Positions 1-8,360 of a stretch of 37,237 nucleotides of DNA are shown in pieces (positions within the stretch are counted from its first letter, which is position 1; every line of letters begins with the position of its first letter). The stretch covers positions 1 to 37,237 of the forward strand of contig NZ_DF238918.1 in the NCBI RefSeq assembly GCF_000400995.2, in the 5' to 3' direction. The notes beneath the pieces are model-generated. The model was not told the origin of the DNA, ran no database searches, and saw nothing but the letters and a program-made list of their open reading frames with translations. Source of the stretch: Acidovorax sp. MR-S7. GTDB lineage: Bacteria > Pseudomonadota > Gammaproteobacteria > Burkholderiales > Burkholderiaceae_C. The position numbers and the translations under genes are program-made.

Positions 1-73
1 CTCAGCCGCGTCTCGGACGCTCAAAAGGTCCTTCATGCAGGACGCGTTCTCCAGCAGCTTGGCTTTGTTGTGA
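1..73 (+). CDS. 3' end of an upstream phage gene (partial)
   Basis: Frame 2 is open from the window edge to a TGA at 71-73 and has GC-rich third positions. The last residues read MQDAFSSSLALL. The next gene starts 11 nt further on, as expected in a packed phage operon. Too little is visible to assign a function, and the alternative frame 1 is also open here. Confidence 0.4.
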   Translation, partial: SAASRTLKRSFMQDAFSSSLALL

Positions 74-84
74 AAGGGCACGAC

Positions 85-1037
85 ATGAACCGCCAGCGCA
101 ACGTCTTCGAGACTGTCCGCCCCCGCGGCACGCCCGCACCCAGCGCCGCGCCCCGCCAGCACGTGCCAGGCCGCCCGCCAGCCAGGCTGCGCGGATCGAC
201 GCCCCGCACGCTGGTCATGGACGCCCAGGGCCAGCGCCGCATTCCGCTGGCGCCGCGCTCCAACAGCGCATTCACCATCGAGTCCCGCGCACCTTGTTCA
301 TCGACTACTGGGCGCTGGGCACGCGCTACACCATTACCGACGACGGCGAAGGCAAGCTGGTCGGCCAGGGTGGCGGTGCCGTTAGCTACACGACGGGCTC
401 AATCAACGTCACGCTCAAGGCCGTGCCCGACATCGGCAGCTCCATCTGCCTTGCGCACGCCGCCCGGGTGGCCTACACCGACCGCTCCAGCCAGGGCGCA
501 GCCGTGCGCCCGCCCGAGTACTGCTGGATGATCGAAGCGGAGAACCCCGACACCCGCGTGATTCCCGGCTCCCTGTCCATCGGCTACACCAGCGGCGGCA
601 CCGTGCGCACCGTCACCGACAACGGGGCGGGCCAGCTCGCGGGCGCGGCCACAGGCGTCATCGACTACTTCAGCCGCACCGTGCTGCTGCGCCCCACGTT
701 CATGCCCGACCCGGGCGCGCAGTTCCAGGTCGATTGCCAGCTCGACGTGCTCGCCGTCGAGATCCTCTCCGGCGCGCCAGACGCCGCAGGCTTCGTCACG
801 CTGTCCCTCGCGCAGCAGCCCGCCGCCGGCACCTTGTCCGTGCAGTGGGCCACCGCGCGCGAGACCAGCAACACCAGCGGCGGGCAGCTCAGCGTGGCCG
901 CGACAGCCAAGAGCGCTGACGGCGCCGTCAACACCACGGTGACCCCCGCCGCGCGCACGGTGCCCGACTGGTACGTGACTGGCAACGGGCTATGGGGCAG
1001 CGCCAGCCAGCCCAGCTGGCCCCACAGCAGCGTCTGA
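85..1037 (+). pseudogene. Phage virion protein with an apparent frameshift near 285
   Basis: A start at 85 (ATG, preceded by AAAGGG at 74-79) opens frame 1 with good codon use up to about 285. From about 290 the coding signal moves to frame 3 and runs to a TGA at 1035-1037. The joined product would be about 316 residues. The frame-3 part holds two copies of a β-type module with the pattern T-x-T-D-[ND]-G-x-G-x-L-x-G followed by [DS]-Y. The same module recurs in the next gene. No slippery heptamer is visible at the switch, so a mutation or a sequencing error is more likely than programmed frameshifting. The alternative is two genes, with the second starting at TTG 294. Role: virion or tail component, inferred only from context. 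Confidence 0.55.
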
Positions 1038-1057
1038 TCTGAGACCAGGAAATCGCC

Positions 1058-3004
1058 ATGGCAACCACGCGCAATACCACCATCACCACAGAGCACAGCA
1101 GCTCCAGCACCCTCACGCAGGAAACAGGCATCACCAGCGGCAACCGCATCGTCGTCGTGCACACGCTCACCGACAACGGCGCGGGCGCTTTCCTTGCCGG
1201 CCTGGGCACGGTGGACTACGTCGGCAAGCAGCTCACGTTCAAAGCCGTCTCGCACGACCGCAGAACCACGAGCTACAAGAGCGACTTCGAGGAATCGAAG
1301 GCATTCAGCCAGGCCGTCAGCAACAGCACCAGCGGCGAAGGCGGCGGCGAGAACAACAACAGCGGCAGCAACAGCAACAGCCAGAGCCGCAGGGGTGGCG
1401 ACTACGGCACCGCCGCCGTGGGCGAAGAAATCCTGGGCGGCACCAGCATTGTCGCCCGCTATCGCGTGGGCGCCCCCGCGCCGGTCGCGGCCAGCATGAG
1501 CTTCACGCCTCCCGCGGCCACCATCGACCTGTGCCCGTACACCACGCACCGCATCGTCGCGGGCAGCGTGCTCTTCCGCTGGATGGGTCACCTGTATTCC
1601 GACTTCGAAGGCGTCATCTACCGGGGCCGCACCGACACCAACCCCGGTATCGCCAGCGGCCGCATCGGCTACGAAAGCGGCGTGGTTCTCATGACAGACT
1701 ACGTCGTCGGCGGCACCGGCCCGCAGGACTTCCAGCTCCTGTCGCTCTGGACTCAGAACGTCCCCTGGACCACCGCCAGCCTGTTCTTCTCCACCGACGC
1801 CGCGCCGCTGCGCGCCGGGCCGGGCGGCTTCGTGTTGACCGTGGTGGACACCAGGGGCGACACGCTCACGGCCAGCGTCGATGCGCAGGGCAACATCACG
1901 GGCACGCACATGTGGGGCAAGATCGAGTTCGCGCGCGGCGGCGTCGAGCTGCAGTTCGGCGACTTCGTGCTCGATGCCGATCTGACGCCCGAGCACAAGG
2001 CCGAGTGGTGGTACGACGCGGCCGACGTGGGCGCCGTGCAAGCGGGCAAGATCTGGCGGCCGTGGCCCGTGGACCCCACCACGCTGCGCTACTCGTGCGT
2101 GAGCTATATCTACTTGCCGGTGGACGTGAGCCTCATGGGCATCGACTCGGCCGCGCTGCCGCCGGATGGTCGCGTCGCCTTCGCCCGGCCGGGAGACACG
2201 TGCGTCATCGGCATCACGCACAGTGGATCGCCGTTCGCCCCCTCGCTCATTACATACAACGTGGGGCACCAGCGCCTGTCCTTCGTCCAGGTGATCGACG
2301 ACGCCACGGGCGCGGAGATCCACGACGGCTACACCGCCGACCTCGACGCTGGCACGGTCACTTTCACCGATGTCACCGGCTACCCGCCCGCCATCCGCGT
2401 GATCGGCCGCACCGAGGTCTACCGCCAGATCGCCGAAGTCCGCATCGACGGCAGCGTCAAGCTCACACAGCCCATCGGCTACGCCTTCCCGGCCGGCGCC
2501 GTGTTCTCCACCGCCTTGCGGCAGGGCGACCGCTTCGCGCGCGTCAGCCGTGCATACGACCAGCAGAGCTGGGACGGGGTCACCTGGTACGACGGCCTGG
2601 ACCCGAGCAAGGGCGCGGCCACACCCACCTACGACACAACCAATCACCCCGTGGAGGTCACCAACCGCGGCGCCATCACCGAACGCTGGGCGCTGCGCTT
2701 CCGGTCGGGCGGCCAGGCGTTCGACCTGATCGGGCGCCACCTGGGCCAGATCGCCGCTGGCAACATTAACGAGGACTTCGCCCCCTTCAACGCCGCCGCT
2801 GGCGCGCCCTACATGACCATCCGCGCCACGGGCTGGGGCAGCGGCTGGGCGGCCGGCAACGTGTTGTTCGTGGACACCATCGGCGCCGAGGCCCCCATCG
2901 ACTGCGTGCGCTGCGTGCAGCCCGGCTCGCCCGCAGGCATTGACGACCGCGCCTGGATTGTCCAGCGCGGCGACGCGGGCCGCACGCCCGAGAGCACCTT
3001 CTGA
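1058..3004 (+). CDS. Phage virion/tail-associated protein, 648 aa
   Basis: Large protein without recognisable catalytic motifs. Residues about 30-65 repeat the module seen twice in the preceding gene (TLTDNGAG...VDYVGKQLTF). Residues about 85-115 form a Ser/Asn/Gly-rich linker (GGGENNNSGSNSNSQS), and the rest looks β-rich with many aromatic and glycine residues. The start at 1058 follows CCAGGAAA, and the gene lies 20 nt after its upstream neighbour and 14 nt before the next. The long position in the tail operon fits a structural tail or receptor-facing protein. I do not recognise a named family, and function is inferred from neighbours only. Confidence 0.75.
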   Translation: MATTRNTTITTEHSSSSTLTQETGITSGNRIVVVHTLTDNGAGAFLAGLGTVDYVGKQLTFKAVSHDRRTTSYKSDFEESKAFSQAVSNSTSGEGGGENNNSGSNSNSQSRRGGDYGTAAVGEEILGGTSIVARYRVGAPAPVAASMSFTPPAATIDLCPYTTHRIVAGSVLFRWMGHLYSDFEGVIYRGRTDTNPGIASGRIGYESGVVLMTDYVVGGTGPQDFQLLSLWTQNVPWTTASLFFSTDAAPLRAGPGGFVLTVVDTRGDTLTASVDAQGNITGTHMWGKIEFARGGVELQFGDFVLDADLTPEHKAEWWYDAADVGAVQAGKIWRPWPVDPTTLRYSCVSYIYLPVDVSLMGIDSAALPPDGRVAFARPGDTCVIGITHSGSPFAPSLITYNVGHQRLSFVQVIDDATGAEIHDGYTADLDAGTVTFTDVTGYPPAIRVIGRTEVYRQIAEVRIDGSVKLTQPIGYAFPAGAVFSTALRQGDRFARVSRAYDQQSWDGVTWYDGLDPSKGAATPTYDTTNHPVEVTNRGAITERWALRFRSGGQAFDLIGRHLGQIAAGNINEDFAPFNAAAGAPYMTIRATGWGSGWAAGNVLFVDTIGAEAPIDCVRCVQPGSPAGIDDRAWIVQRGDAGRTPESTF

Positions 3005-3018
3005 CCCGGAGCCCCTCC

Positions 3019-4185
3019 ATGATCTATACATACGACTCCACCATGCCCGGCGCGCTGCCGCTCTCGGGCACCGCAGGCAGCTTGGCCGCCATCCTCAAGA
3101 CCTACCTGGTGACGGGCGCTGGCGCCGGGTCTGTGGCGACACTCACAGTCGCCGATGGTGTGGCCACGGTCACCTATGCATCGGGCCACCCTTTCAAGGC
3201 GGGCGCCGTGGCCCACATCGCGGGCGCCACGCCGGCGGGCCTCAACGGCCTCAAGCCCGTGCTCACGGCATCCGCAAACGCCATCACCTTCGCCGCGGCG
3301 GGCGTGCCCGATGGTCCGGCCACGGGCTCAATCACCAGCAAGCTGGCGCCTGCCGGGTGGACAGAGCTGTATCCGGGCACCGCCAACGTACTGGCGATCA
3401 AGTCCAGCGTGCCCGAGGCCACCGGCTGCGCGCTGCGCGTTGACGATACGGGCACCACAAACGCCCGCGTGCGGGGCTACGAGACAATGACCGATATCGC
3501 CACGGGCCTGGGACCCATACCGCTCGATAGCCAAGTGAGCGGCGGTCTTTGGTGGCCCAAAAGCAATGCGGCCAGCGCCGCAACCCGGCCGTGGTATCTC
3601 GTGGCCGATGAGCGCGGCTTCTACCTTGCCGTGAGCCCGCAGGGCACGGCCGATCGCTTCACGCTGCTCTACGCTGGGGATATAGCCAGTCTGAAGAGCG
3701 GCGACGCCTACGGCTGGCTGCTCACGGGCAACCAAGGCGATCAGACGGTGCTCGCCACGGTGCCCGATGGCTGCTGCGGCTACAGCCACCGCGGCGCGCG
3801 TGGCGGTGCGTACCTGGCCCGCTCGCACGCGGCTATCGGCCAGGCCACCGCGGCGCAGCGCATCGGCACTCACCACAACGGATCAACCGCCGATGTGTAC
3901 GCGGGCACGGCGGGCTATTCGCTGGGAGGGTATCCCAACGGGGCCAACAACGGGCTGATGACGGGCCTGCTGGAGCTGTACGCCACCGCCGCCCTGCGCG
4001 GTACGCTGCCGGGCCTGCTGCACCCCGTGCAGGACTGCGGCTCGGCATTCGCCAGCGGCGCGCTGGTCTCCGGCACCGACGACATGGCCGGCCGCCAACT
4101 GCTGGGCCTGCGCGTCGCGCCGCCGGCTGGTGCCGTCACGCCTGGAACGGTGTTCCTCGATCTGACCGGACCGTGGAGCCGCTGA
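3019..4185 (+). CDS. Phage virion protein, 388 aa
   Basis: The start ATG at 3019 is preceded by GGAG at 3007-3010. The protein is rich in Gly, Ala, Thr and Ser. Its middle section (roughly residues 155-260) has alternating hydrophobic stretches such as RPWYLVADERGFYLAVSP, which reads like a β-sandwich or β-propeller blade. There is no signal peptide, membrane segment or catalytic motif. It stops 1 nt before the next start, so the two are almost certainly co-translated. Function unknown; a structural tail component is inferred from the operon. Confidence 0.75.
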   Translation: MIYTYDSTMPGALPLSGTAGSLAAILKTYLVTGAGAGSVATLTVADGVATVTYASGHPFKAGAVAHIAGATPAGLNGLKPVLTASANAITFAAAGVPDGPATGSITSKLAPAGWTELYPGTANVLAIKSSVPEATGCALRVDDTGTTNARVRGYETMTDIATGLGPIPLDSQVSGGLWWPKSNAASAATRPWYLVADERGFYLAVSPQGTADRFTLLYAGDIASLKSGDAYGWLLTGNQGDQTVLATVPDGCCGYSHRGARGGAYLARSHAAIGQATAAQRIGTHHNGSTADVYAGTAGYSLGGYPNGANNGLMTGLLELYATAALRGTLPGLLHPVQDCGSAFASGALVSGTDDMAGRQLLGLRVAPPAGAVTPGTVFLDLTGPWSR

Positions 4186-4186
4186 G

Positions 4187-5662
4187 ATGGCCGCACGCTA
4201 CTGGCGCGTCGTAGCGCTTGACACCTACGGGAGAGGCGGCCTGTCGATCTGCGCGCTGCACCTGTACGCGGCTCGCGCGCGTGTTGATGCCGGGGCCTCT
4301 GTATCTGCGTCCATCCCCCCCAGCGCCGGCAGCGTGAGCGATCTGCAGTCCGCTGCACTGACAGCCACAGTGGAGTGGCCGCGTGCAGCGGTCGCCTCCG
4401 CAGGCTTTGCGATCACATGGGATTTCGGGAGCGCGGCGGATGTGGATGCCATCCGTATCGGCGCGCGCGACAAGGCGCGGTTTCCCGCGTTCATCACGCT
4501 GCAGCATTCGGCCGACGCCAAGGTCTGGACGACTTTCGCCACTGCGCGCGGCGTGTCCTGGCCGGGTGCTGGCGCGCTGTCCGCGCTGCCTTCGACCCCC
4601 GCGCTGGATTCGCGTGACGTGATTGCGATGGACTTCGAGGGCAGCAATGGCGCCACGACCATGGTCGATGCCGCAGGGCACCCTTTCGCGGCCTACGGCG
4701 GGGCCAGGCTCACCACGATGGACCCACTTGAGGGGACATCATCGCTGCTCCTCAATGGCAGCACGGACTACATCGAGACCCCGCCGCACTCGGACTTCGA
4801 CCTTGGCACAGGCGCGTTCACGGTGCGGGCGCTCATGCGGCCGGCAAGCCTTGCACATGAGCAGACATTGATATCTCGCGCCAGCGCCGCGTGGAATCGC
4901 CCAACCGAGTGGGCGCTGTATATCCGTAACGCCACGCAACTGGTGTGGTACCGGGGCCTGCGGGGCACGAATCAAGCGGGCACCGTCTTCACCCTTGCCG
5001 AGCCAATAGTCCTGGGCGCCGCTTATCAAGTCATCATGGGCCGTGACGCTGCCGGGCGCCGCCGGTGCTTTGTCAACGGATTCGCCTGCGCCGTGAGTTA
5101 CGAGGAGGATGCGCGCGAAATAGACACCACCAATCTGGACAACCCCGGCGCAAACTTGCCGGTCGCCGTAGGCTGTTTTGGGGGCACCACTGCGTACAAC
5201 TTCGCAGGCCAGATCGACGGGCTGCGTGTGCGCAAAGGCGAGGAGCCGCCGGCCAGCGAGGTGGAGGCGCGCGCGGTGACGAAGACCGATGCCGTGCCGC
5301 CCCTGCGCGCATGCTCCACAAGCGTGGCTGTGGCGGCATCCTCGCCCATCGCAAGCGCCCGTGCGCCGGGGGCGTTTGGGCCGCAGACCGCACGCGATGT
5401 GGAGCATGGCGGCGCAGGCCGGATCTGGGGCACCAACGAGATCCAGATCTCCGGCACCCAGCGCATGCCCACTGGTGGCCGCGTCGTGTTGCTGCACCAG
5501 CGCAGCAAGCTGCCCGTGCGCGAGACCTGGGCCGATCCGGGCACGGGCGCGTGGGCTTTCGAGGGGCTGGATACGCGCCAGGACTTCATCGCCCTGGCCG
5601 AAGACCTGGCGGGCAACTACCGCCCCGTGGCCGCCAACCGCCTCACGCCGGAGGTGCCATGA
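4187..5662 (+). CDS. Phage tail protein with discoidin-like and LamG-like domains
   Basis: Three parts are visible in this 491-residue protein. Residues 1-130 look like an F5/8 type C (discoidin) β-sandwich: it opens with RYWRVVALD and contains the typical DAIRIG...ITLQHSADAKVWTT stretch. Residues about 144-350 are a LamG/concanavalin-like jellyroll (MDFEGSNGA, TDYIETPPHSDFDLGTGAFT, GQIDGLRVRKG). Residues about 407-491 resemble a small carboxypeptidase-regulatory or transthyretin-like β-domain (RIWGTNEIQISG to ENLAGNY-like AEDLAGNY). Carbohydrate- or surface-binding modules of this kind fit a host-recognition or tail-tip protein. The last 4 nt overlap the next gene (ATGA). Confidence 0.8.
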   Translation: MAARYWRVVALDTYGRGGLSICALHLYAARARVDAGASVSASIPPSAGSVSDLQSAALTATVEWPRAAVASAGFAITWDFGSAADVDAIRIGARDKARFPAFITLQHSADAKVWTTFATARGVSWPGAGALSALPSTPALDSRDVIAMDFEGSNGATTMVDAAGHPFAAYGGARLTTMDPLEGTSSLLLNGSTDYIETPPHSDFDLGTGAFTVRALMRPASLAHEQTLISRASAAWNRPTEWALYIRNATQLVWYRGLRGTNQAGTVFTLAEPIVLGAAYQVIMGRDAAGRRRCFVNGFACAVSYEEDAREIDTTNLDNPGANLPVAVGCFGGTTAYNFAGQIDGLRVRKGEEPPASEVEARAVTKTDAVPPLRACSTSVAVAASSPIASARAPGAFGPQTARDVEHGGAGRIWGTNEIQISGTQRMPTGGRVVLLHQRSKLPVRETWADPGTGAWAFEGLDTRQDFIALAEDLAGNYRPVAANRLTPEVP

Positions 5663-6096
5663 GCGGCCCCGACTGGGATGTCAGCGATGCCGCGTACATC
5701 GCGCAGCTGCAGGGCCTGCTCGCGCGGGCGGATACTGGCGCCGGCCGCTCGCGCCTGGCGCTCTACACCACCACGCCGCCCGCATCGATGGGAGACGCGC
5801 ATGCGGACACGCCCCAGGCCACCCTGGAGCTGGCAAAGCCCTGCGGCTCACTCGTGGGCGGCGCCCTCGTGCTGCACGTGGCCGACCCGGCCGGCGCCAT
5901 GGTGATGAGCCAGGGCATGCCGCGCTGGGCAGAGTGGATCGCAGCCGACGGCGTGCTGCTCACGCGCTGCATCGTGACGGACATGGACCACGGCGGCGGC
6001 ATCCGCGTGATCGGCGGCACGACGCCCGAAGGCGAAACCTCGCCCATGCTGTACCCCGGCGGCCTGGTGCAGCTGGGCCTGGTGGCGCTGACCTGA
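5659..6096 (+). CDS. Small phage tail-region protein, 145 aa
   Basis: The start ATG at 5659 overlaps the stop of the previous gene by 4 nt (ATGA), which fixes the start and implies translational coupling. The sequence begins MSGPDWDVSDAAYIAQ and is acidic and β-prone. It has no signal peptide or transmembrane segment. The stop at 6094-6096 is followed after 1 nt by the next ATG. Function is not recognised. Being sandwiched between the LamG protein and the hub-like repeat protein suggests a tail component or assembly factor. Confidence 0.7.
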   Translation: MSGPDWDVSDAAYIAQLQGLLARADTGAGRSRLALYTTTPPASMGDAHADTPQATLELAKPCGSLVGGALVLHVADPAGAMVMSQGMPRWAEWIAADGVLLTRCIVTDMDHGGGIRVIGGTTPEGETSPMLYPGGLVQLGLVALT

Positions 6097-6097
6097 C

Positions 6098-7996
6098 ATG
6101 GCGCCGGCCTCCCTCGTCTTCAACCAGCAGGGCCGGCCCGTCCAGGGCGGGCCGGTGGCGCTGGTGTTTGGCGCAGGCGGCCTGTTGCCCCCGACCGTGG
6201 TGGTCGAGGGCGGCGGCCGCGTTACGGGCCTGCGCGGGCATGTGCGCCTGCGCGTTGCGGTGCGCGCCATGGCCGTGGGCCGCGTCACGGGCTTGCGGGG
6301 CACGATCGACGCGCGCTGGGATGCCAACGTGAGCCGGGGCACGGCGCGCGCAGAGCTGGGCTTCGGCTGGCAACAGGCCCGCCCGGTCGCGGTCGCGCTC
6401 GCTACCGGCTGGCAGCAGGCCGCGCCGTTGCACGCGGCGACGGTGGCGCGCTGGCAGGAGGCCGCTCCCCGCCGTGCACCGCTGGCCGTTGCATGGCAAG
6501 AGGCCGACAGGCTGCGCGCCACCGTCGCCACAGCCTGGCAGGAGGGGAGCCGCAGGCGCGCCGCGATGGATACGCACTGGCAGGAGGCTGTCCAGCTGCG
6601 CGCGGCCATTGCCACTGCTTGGCAGGATGGTCAGCAGCGACGCGCGGCGCTGTCCGCCCACTGGCAAGAGACGCTGCGCCTGCGTGCGGCCGTCGCCACC
6701 CACTGGCAGGACGCTGGCGCCGTGCGCGCTCTGCTCGCCACGCGCTGGGGCCACGGGCGGGCGGTGCACGTGCACCTGCGCGCGCACTGGCAGGAGGCCA
6801 TGCGCCCGCGCGCGGGGCGCAGCGGCATCGTGCCGCCCGTCCAGCCGCCGTGCTATGTGCCCCGCCTGCCGGTGGACCTGGTGTTTCGTGATCCTGTCGG
6901 CGCTGGCTTGCCGGTGGGGCTGGTTTTTAGGTGCGACGGCTGGGTGCCTGTGTTGCCGCCTGCAGGCATCGTTGTCCCCGCACGCAGGAGCTACATCGTG
7001 AGCAACTCTATCGAGATCCGCCGCGCCGACGACTTGGCCGGCGACCCCTTGCCCAGCGAGAGCTTCAGCATGCGGCTCGACCGGCAGTCCTGGACGTGGA
7101 CGTTCTCGGCCGCGTTCCACGCCTCGGCGCGTGACGCCGTCGCGCCAAGCCCGGGCGGGCAGCCCGTCGAGCTGGAGGTGCGCGTCAACGGCCAGCCGTT
7201 CCGGCTGCAGGCCGAGCGCATCGGCCGCAGCAGGCGGTTTCCGGAGCACCTGGTCACTGCCCAGGGCCGGGGCCTCGCGGCGGTGCTCGATGCGCCCCAT
7301 GCGCCCGTGCAGACGTTCTCGGCCGCGCTGGACCGCACTGCACACCAGCTCATGACGGACGTGCTCACGGTCAACGGCGTGGGCTATGGGTGGGCGGTGG
7401 ATTTCCAGCTCGCGGACTGGCTGGTGCCTGGTGGCATCTGGATGCACCAGGGCACGCCGATCAGCGCCCTGGCCGAGATCGCGGGCGCGGTGGGCGGCTA
7501 CCTGCAGCCGCACGACACCGCCGCGGTCATGCGGGTGTTGCCGCTCTGGCCTGAGCCGTGGTGGCGCTGGGACACGCTGGCGCCCGACATCGAGTTACCG
7601 GATGGCATCGCGGAGATCACGGAGACAGAGATCATCGACATGCCCGCCTACGACCGCATCTTCGTGGCGGGCGAGGCGGGCGGCATCCAGGCCGACCTAA
7701 CGCGGGCGGGCCTGCCCGGCCTGGTGCTCAAGCAGCCCATGGCCGTGCATCCGCTGATCACGACCATCGGTGCGGCCAAGCAGCGCGCCACGGCCGAGCT
7801 GGCCGAGTCGGGCCGCATGCTCAAGCACAAGATGACGATGCCCGTACTGCCGGCCACGGGCGTGATCAAGCCCGGCACGGTACTGCGCTATGTGGATGAC
7901 GCGGAGGCGCTGCGCCTGGGGCTGGTGCGCGCCACGGACGTCAGTCAGCAGTTCCCCGTACTGACTCAAGCGCTGGAGATCGACAGCCATGCCTAA
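6098..7996 (+). CDS. Tail hub-like protein with eleven 14-residue W-Q-E repeats
   Basis: Residues 91-244 are a tandem repeat of exactly 14 residues, with tryptophan at 91, 105, 119 and so on to 231. Typical units are WQEADRLRATVATA and WQETLRLRAAVATH. Before it, residues about 40-75 contain two RVTGLRG motifs. After it, residues about 265-300 have two similar short segments (PVDLVF, PVGLVF). From about residue 305 the protein resembles phage tail hub or baseplate-hub proteins: β-rich N-part, LQAERIG, then a mixed domain ending VLRYVDD. It overlaps the next gene by 8 nt. The hub assignment is by resemblance and order only. The repeats may form a spacer or fibre-like helical or β-solenoid section. 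Confidence 0.7.
   Translation: MAPASLVFNQQGRPVQGGPVALVFGAGGLLPPTVVVEGGGRVTGLRGHVRLRVAVRAMAVGRVTGLRGTIDARWDANVSRGTARAELGFGWQQARPVAVALATGWQQAAPLHAATVARWQEAAPRRAPLAVAWQEADRLRATVATAWQEGSRRRAAMDTHWQEAVQLRAAIATAWQDGQQRRAALSAHWQETLRLRAAVATHWQDAGAVRALLATRWGHGRAVHVHLRAHWQEAMRPRAGRSGIVPPVQPPCYVPRLPVDLVFRDPVGAGLPVGLVFRCDGWVPVLPPAGIVVPARRSYIVSNSIEIRRADDLAGDPLPSESFSMRLDRQSWTWTFSAAFHASARDAVAPSPGGQPVELEVRVNGQPFRLQAERIGRSRRFPEHLVTAQGRGLAAVLDAPHAPVQTFSAALDRTAHQLMTDVLTVNGVGYGWAVDFQLADWLVPGGIWMHQGTPISALAEIAGAVGGYLQPHDTAAVMRVLPLWPEPWWRWDTLAPDIELPDGIAEITETEIIDMPAYDRIFVAGEAGGIQADLTRAGLPGLVLKQPMAVHPLITTIGAAKQRATAELAESGRMLKHKMTMPVLPATGVIKPGTVLRYVDDAEALRLGLVRATDVSQQFPVLTQALEIDSHA
6368..6829 (+). repeat. Eleven in-frame tandem repeats of exactly 42 nt
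   Basis: Tryptophan codons fall at 6368 + 42n for n = 0 to 10 without any slip. The unit is W-Q-[EDQ]-x4-R-A-x4-[AHRT]; the last two units are more diverged. DNA copies differ at many silent and non-silent positions, so the array is old or under selection for period, and is not a fresh duplication. Confidence 0.95.
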
Positions 7997-8210
7997 CCTC
8001 TATCAACAGCTGCGCGAGCTGCTCGCGCCCGGCCGGGTGCAGATCGGCGAGGTGGTGGCCTATGCGGATGGCGTGGCAACGATCAATCTGCCCGGCGCAG
8101 GCCAGATCCGCGCGCGCGGCGCGGCCACGGTGGGCGGCAAGGTGTTCGTGCAGGACGGGGTGATCCAGGGGCCGGCCCCTGATCTGCCCGTGTACGTCGA
8201 CGTGATCTGA
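7989..8210 (+). CDS. Small phage protein, 73 aa
   Basis: The ATG at 7989 lies inside the end of the hub-like gene (8 nt overlap). The product is short and β-rich, with repeated Gly-Val pairs (RVQIGEVVAYADGVATINLPG, split here as RVQIGEVV and ADGVATINLPG), resembling a small OB or SH3-like barrel. It is the last intact gene of the tail operon. The stop at 8208-8210 is followed by an A-rich stretch and then the structured leader. Function unknown; a baseplate or spike accessory protein is a guess from position. Confidence 0.7.
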   Translation: MPNLYQQLRELLAPGRVQIGEVVAYADGVATINLPGAGQIRARGAATVGGKVFVQDGVIQGPAPDLPVYVDVI

Positions 8211-8226
8211 AAAAAGACGGGCGACC

Positions 8227-8354
8227 TGGCCAGGTGCGCTAACACCAGGCCAAGCCCCCGACATGCAGGTATGAGCTGCAAGCCAGGCGAAGACCCGCCA
8301 CTCTCGCGAGAGCGGTCGAAGCCTACCAGATGTTTCACCACAGAAAAGAGGCTT
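8227..8354 (+). promoter_or_regulatory. Structured 5' leader of the phage methylase, with RBS sequestration
   Basis: Four helices can be drawn in 128 nt. Helix 1: 8227-8231 and 8233-8236 pair with 8248-8252 and 8243-8246 (9 bp with one A-A mismatch, loop CGCTAA). Helix 2: TGCAG 8264-8268 with CTGCA 8276-8280. Helix 3: CTCT 8301-8304 with AGAG 8309-8312, extended by GCC/GGT across one mismatch. Helix 4: AAGCCT 8319-8324 with AGGCTT 8349-8354. The 3' arm of helix 4 contains the likely ribosome-binding site AAGAGG (8346-8351), 9 nt before the ATG at 8361. This arrangement would restrict translation. Pairings are read by eye; covariation has not been tested. Confidence 0.5.
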
Positions 8355-8360
8355 GCAAAA

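Noticed and set aside
280-296. Programmed -1 frameshift
   Set aside because: No X-XXY-YYZ slippery sequence or clear downstream pseudoknot at the switch point.
665-3031. 788-residue open frame on the minus strand
   Set aside because: Shadow of the GC-rich phage genes; His/Arg/Val-rich composition and no family motifs.
6368-6829. Regular 42-nt repeats as a CRISPR array
   Set aside because: Units are contiguous, diverged and in frame inside a protein; there are no unique spacers.
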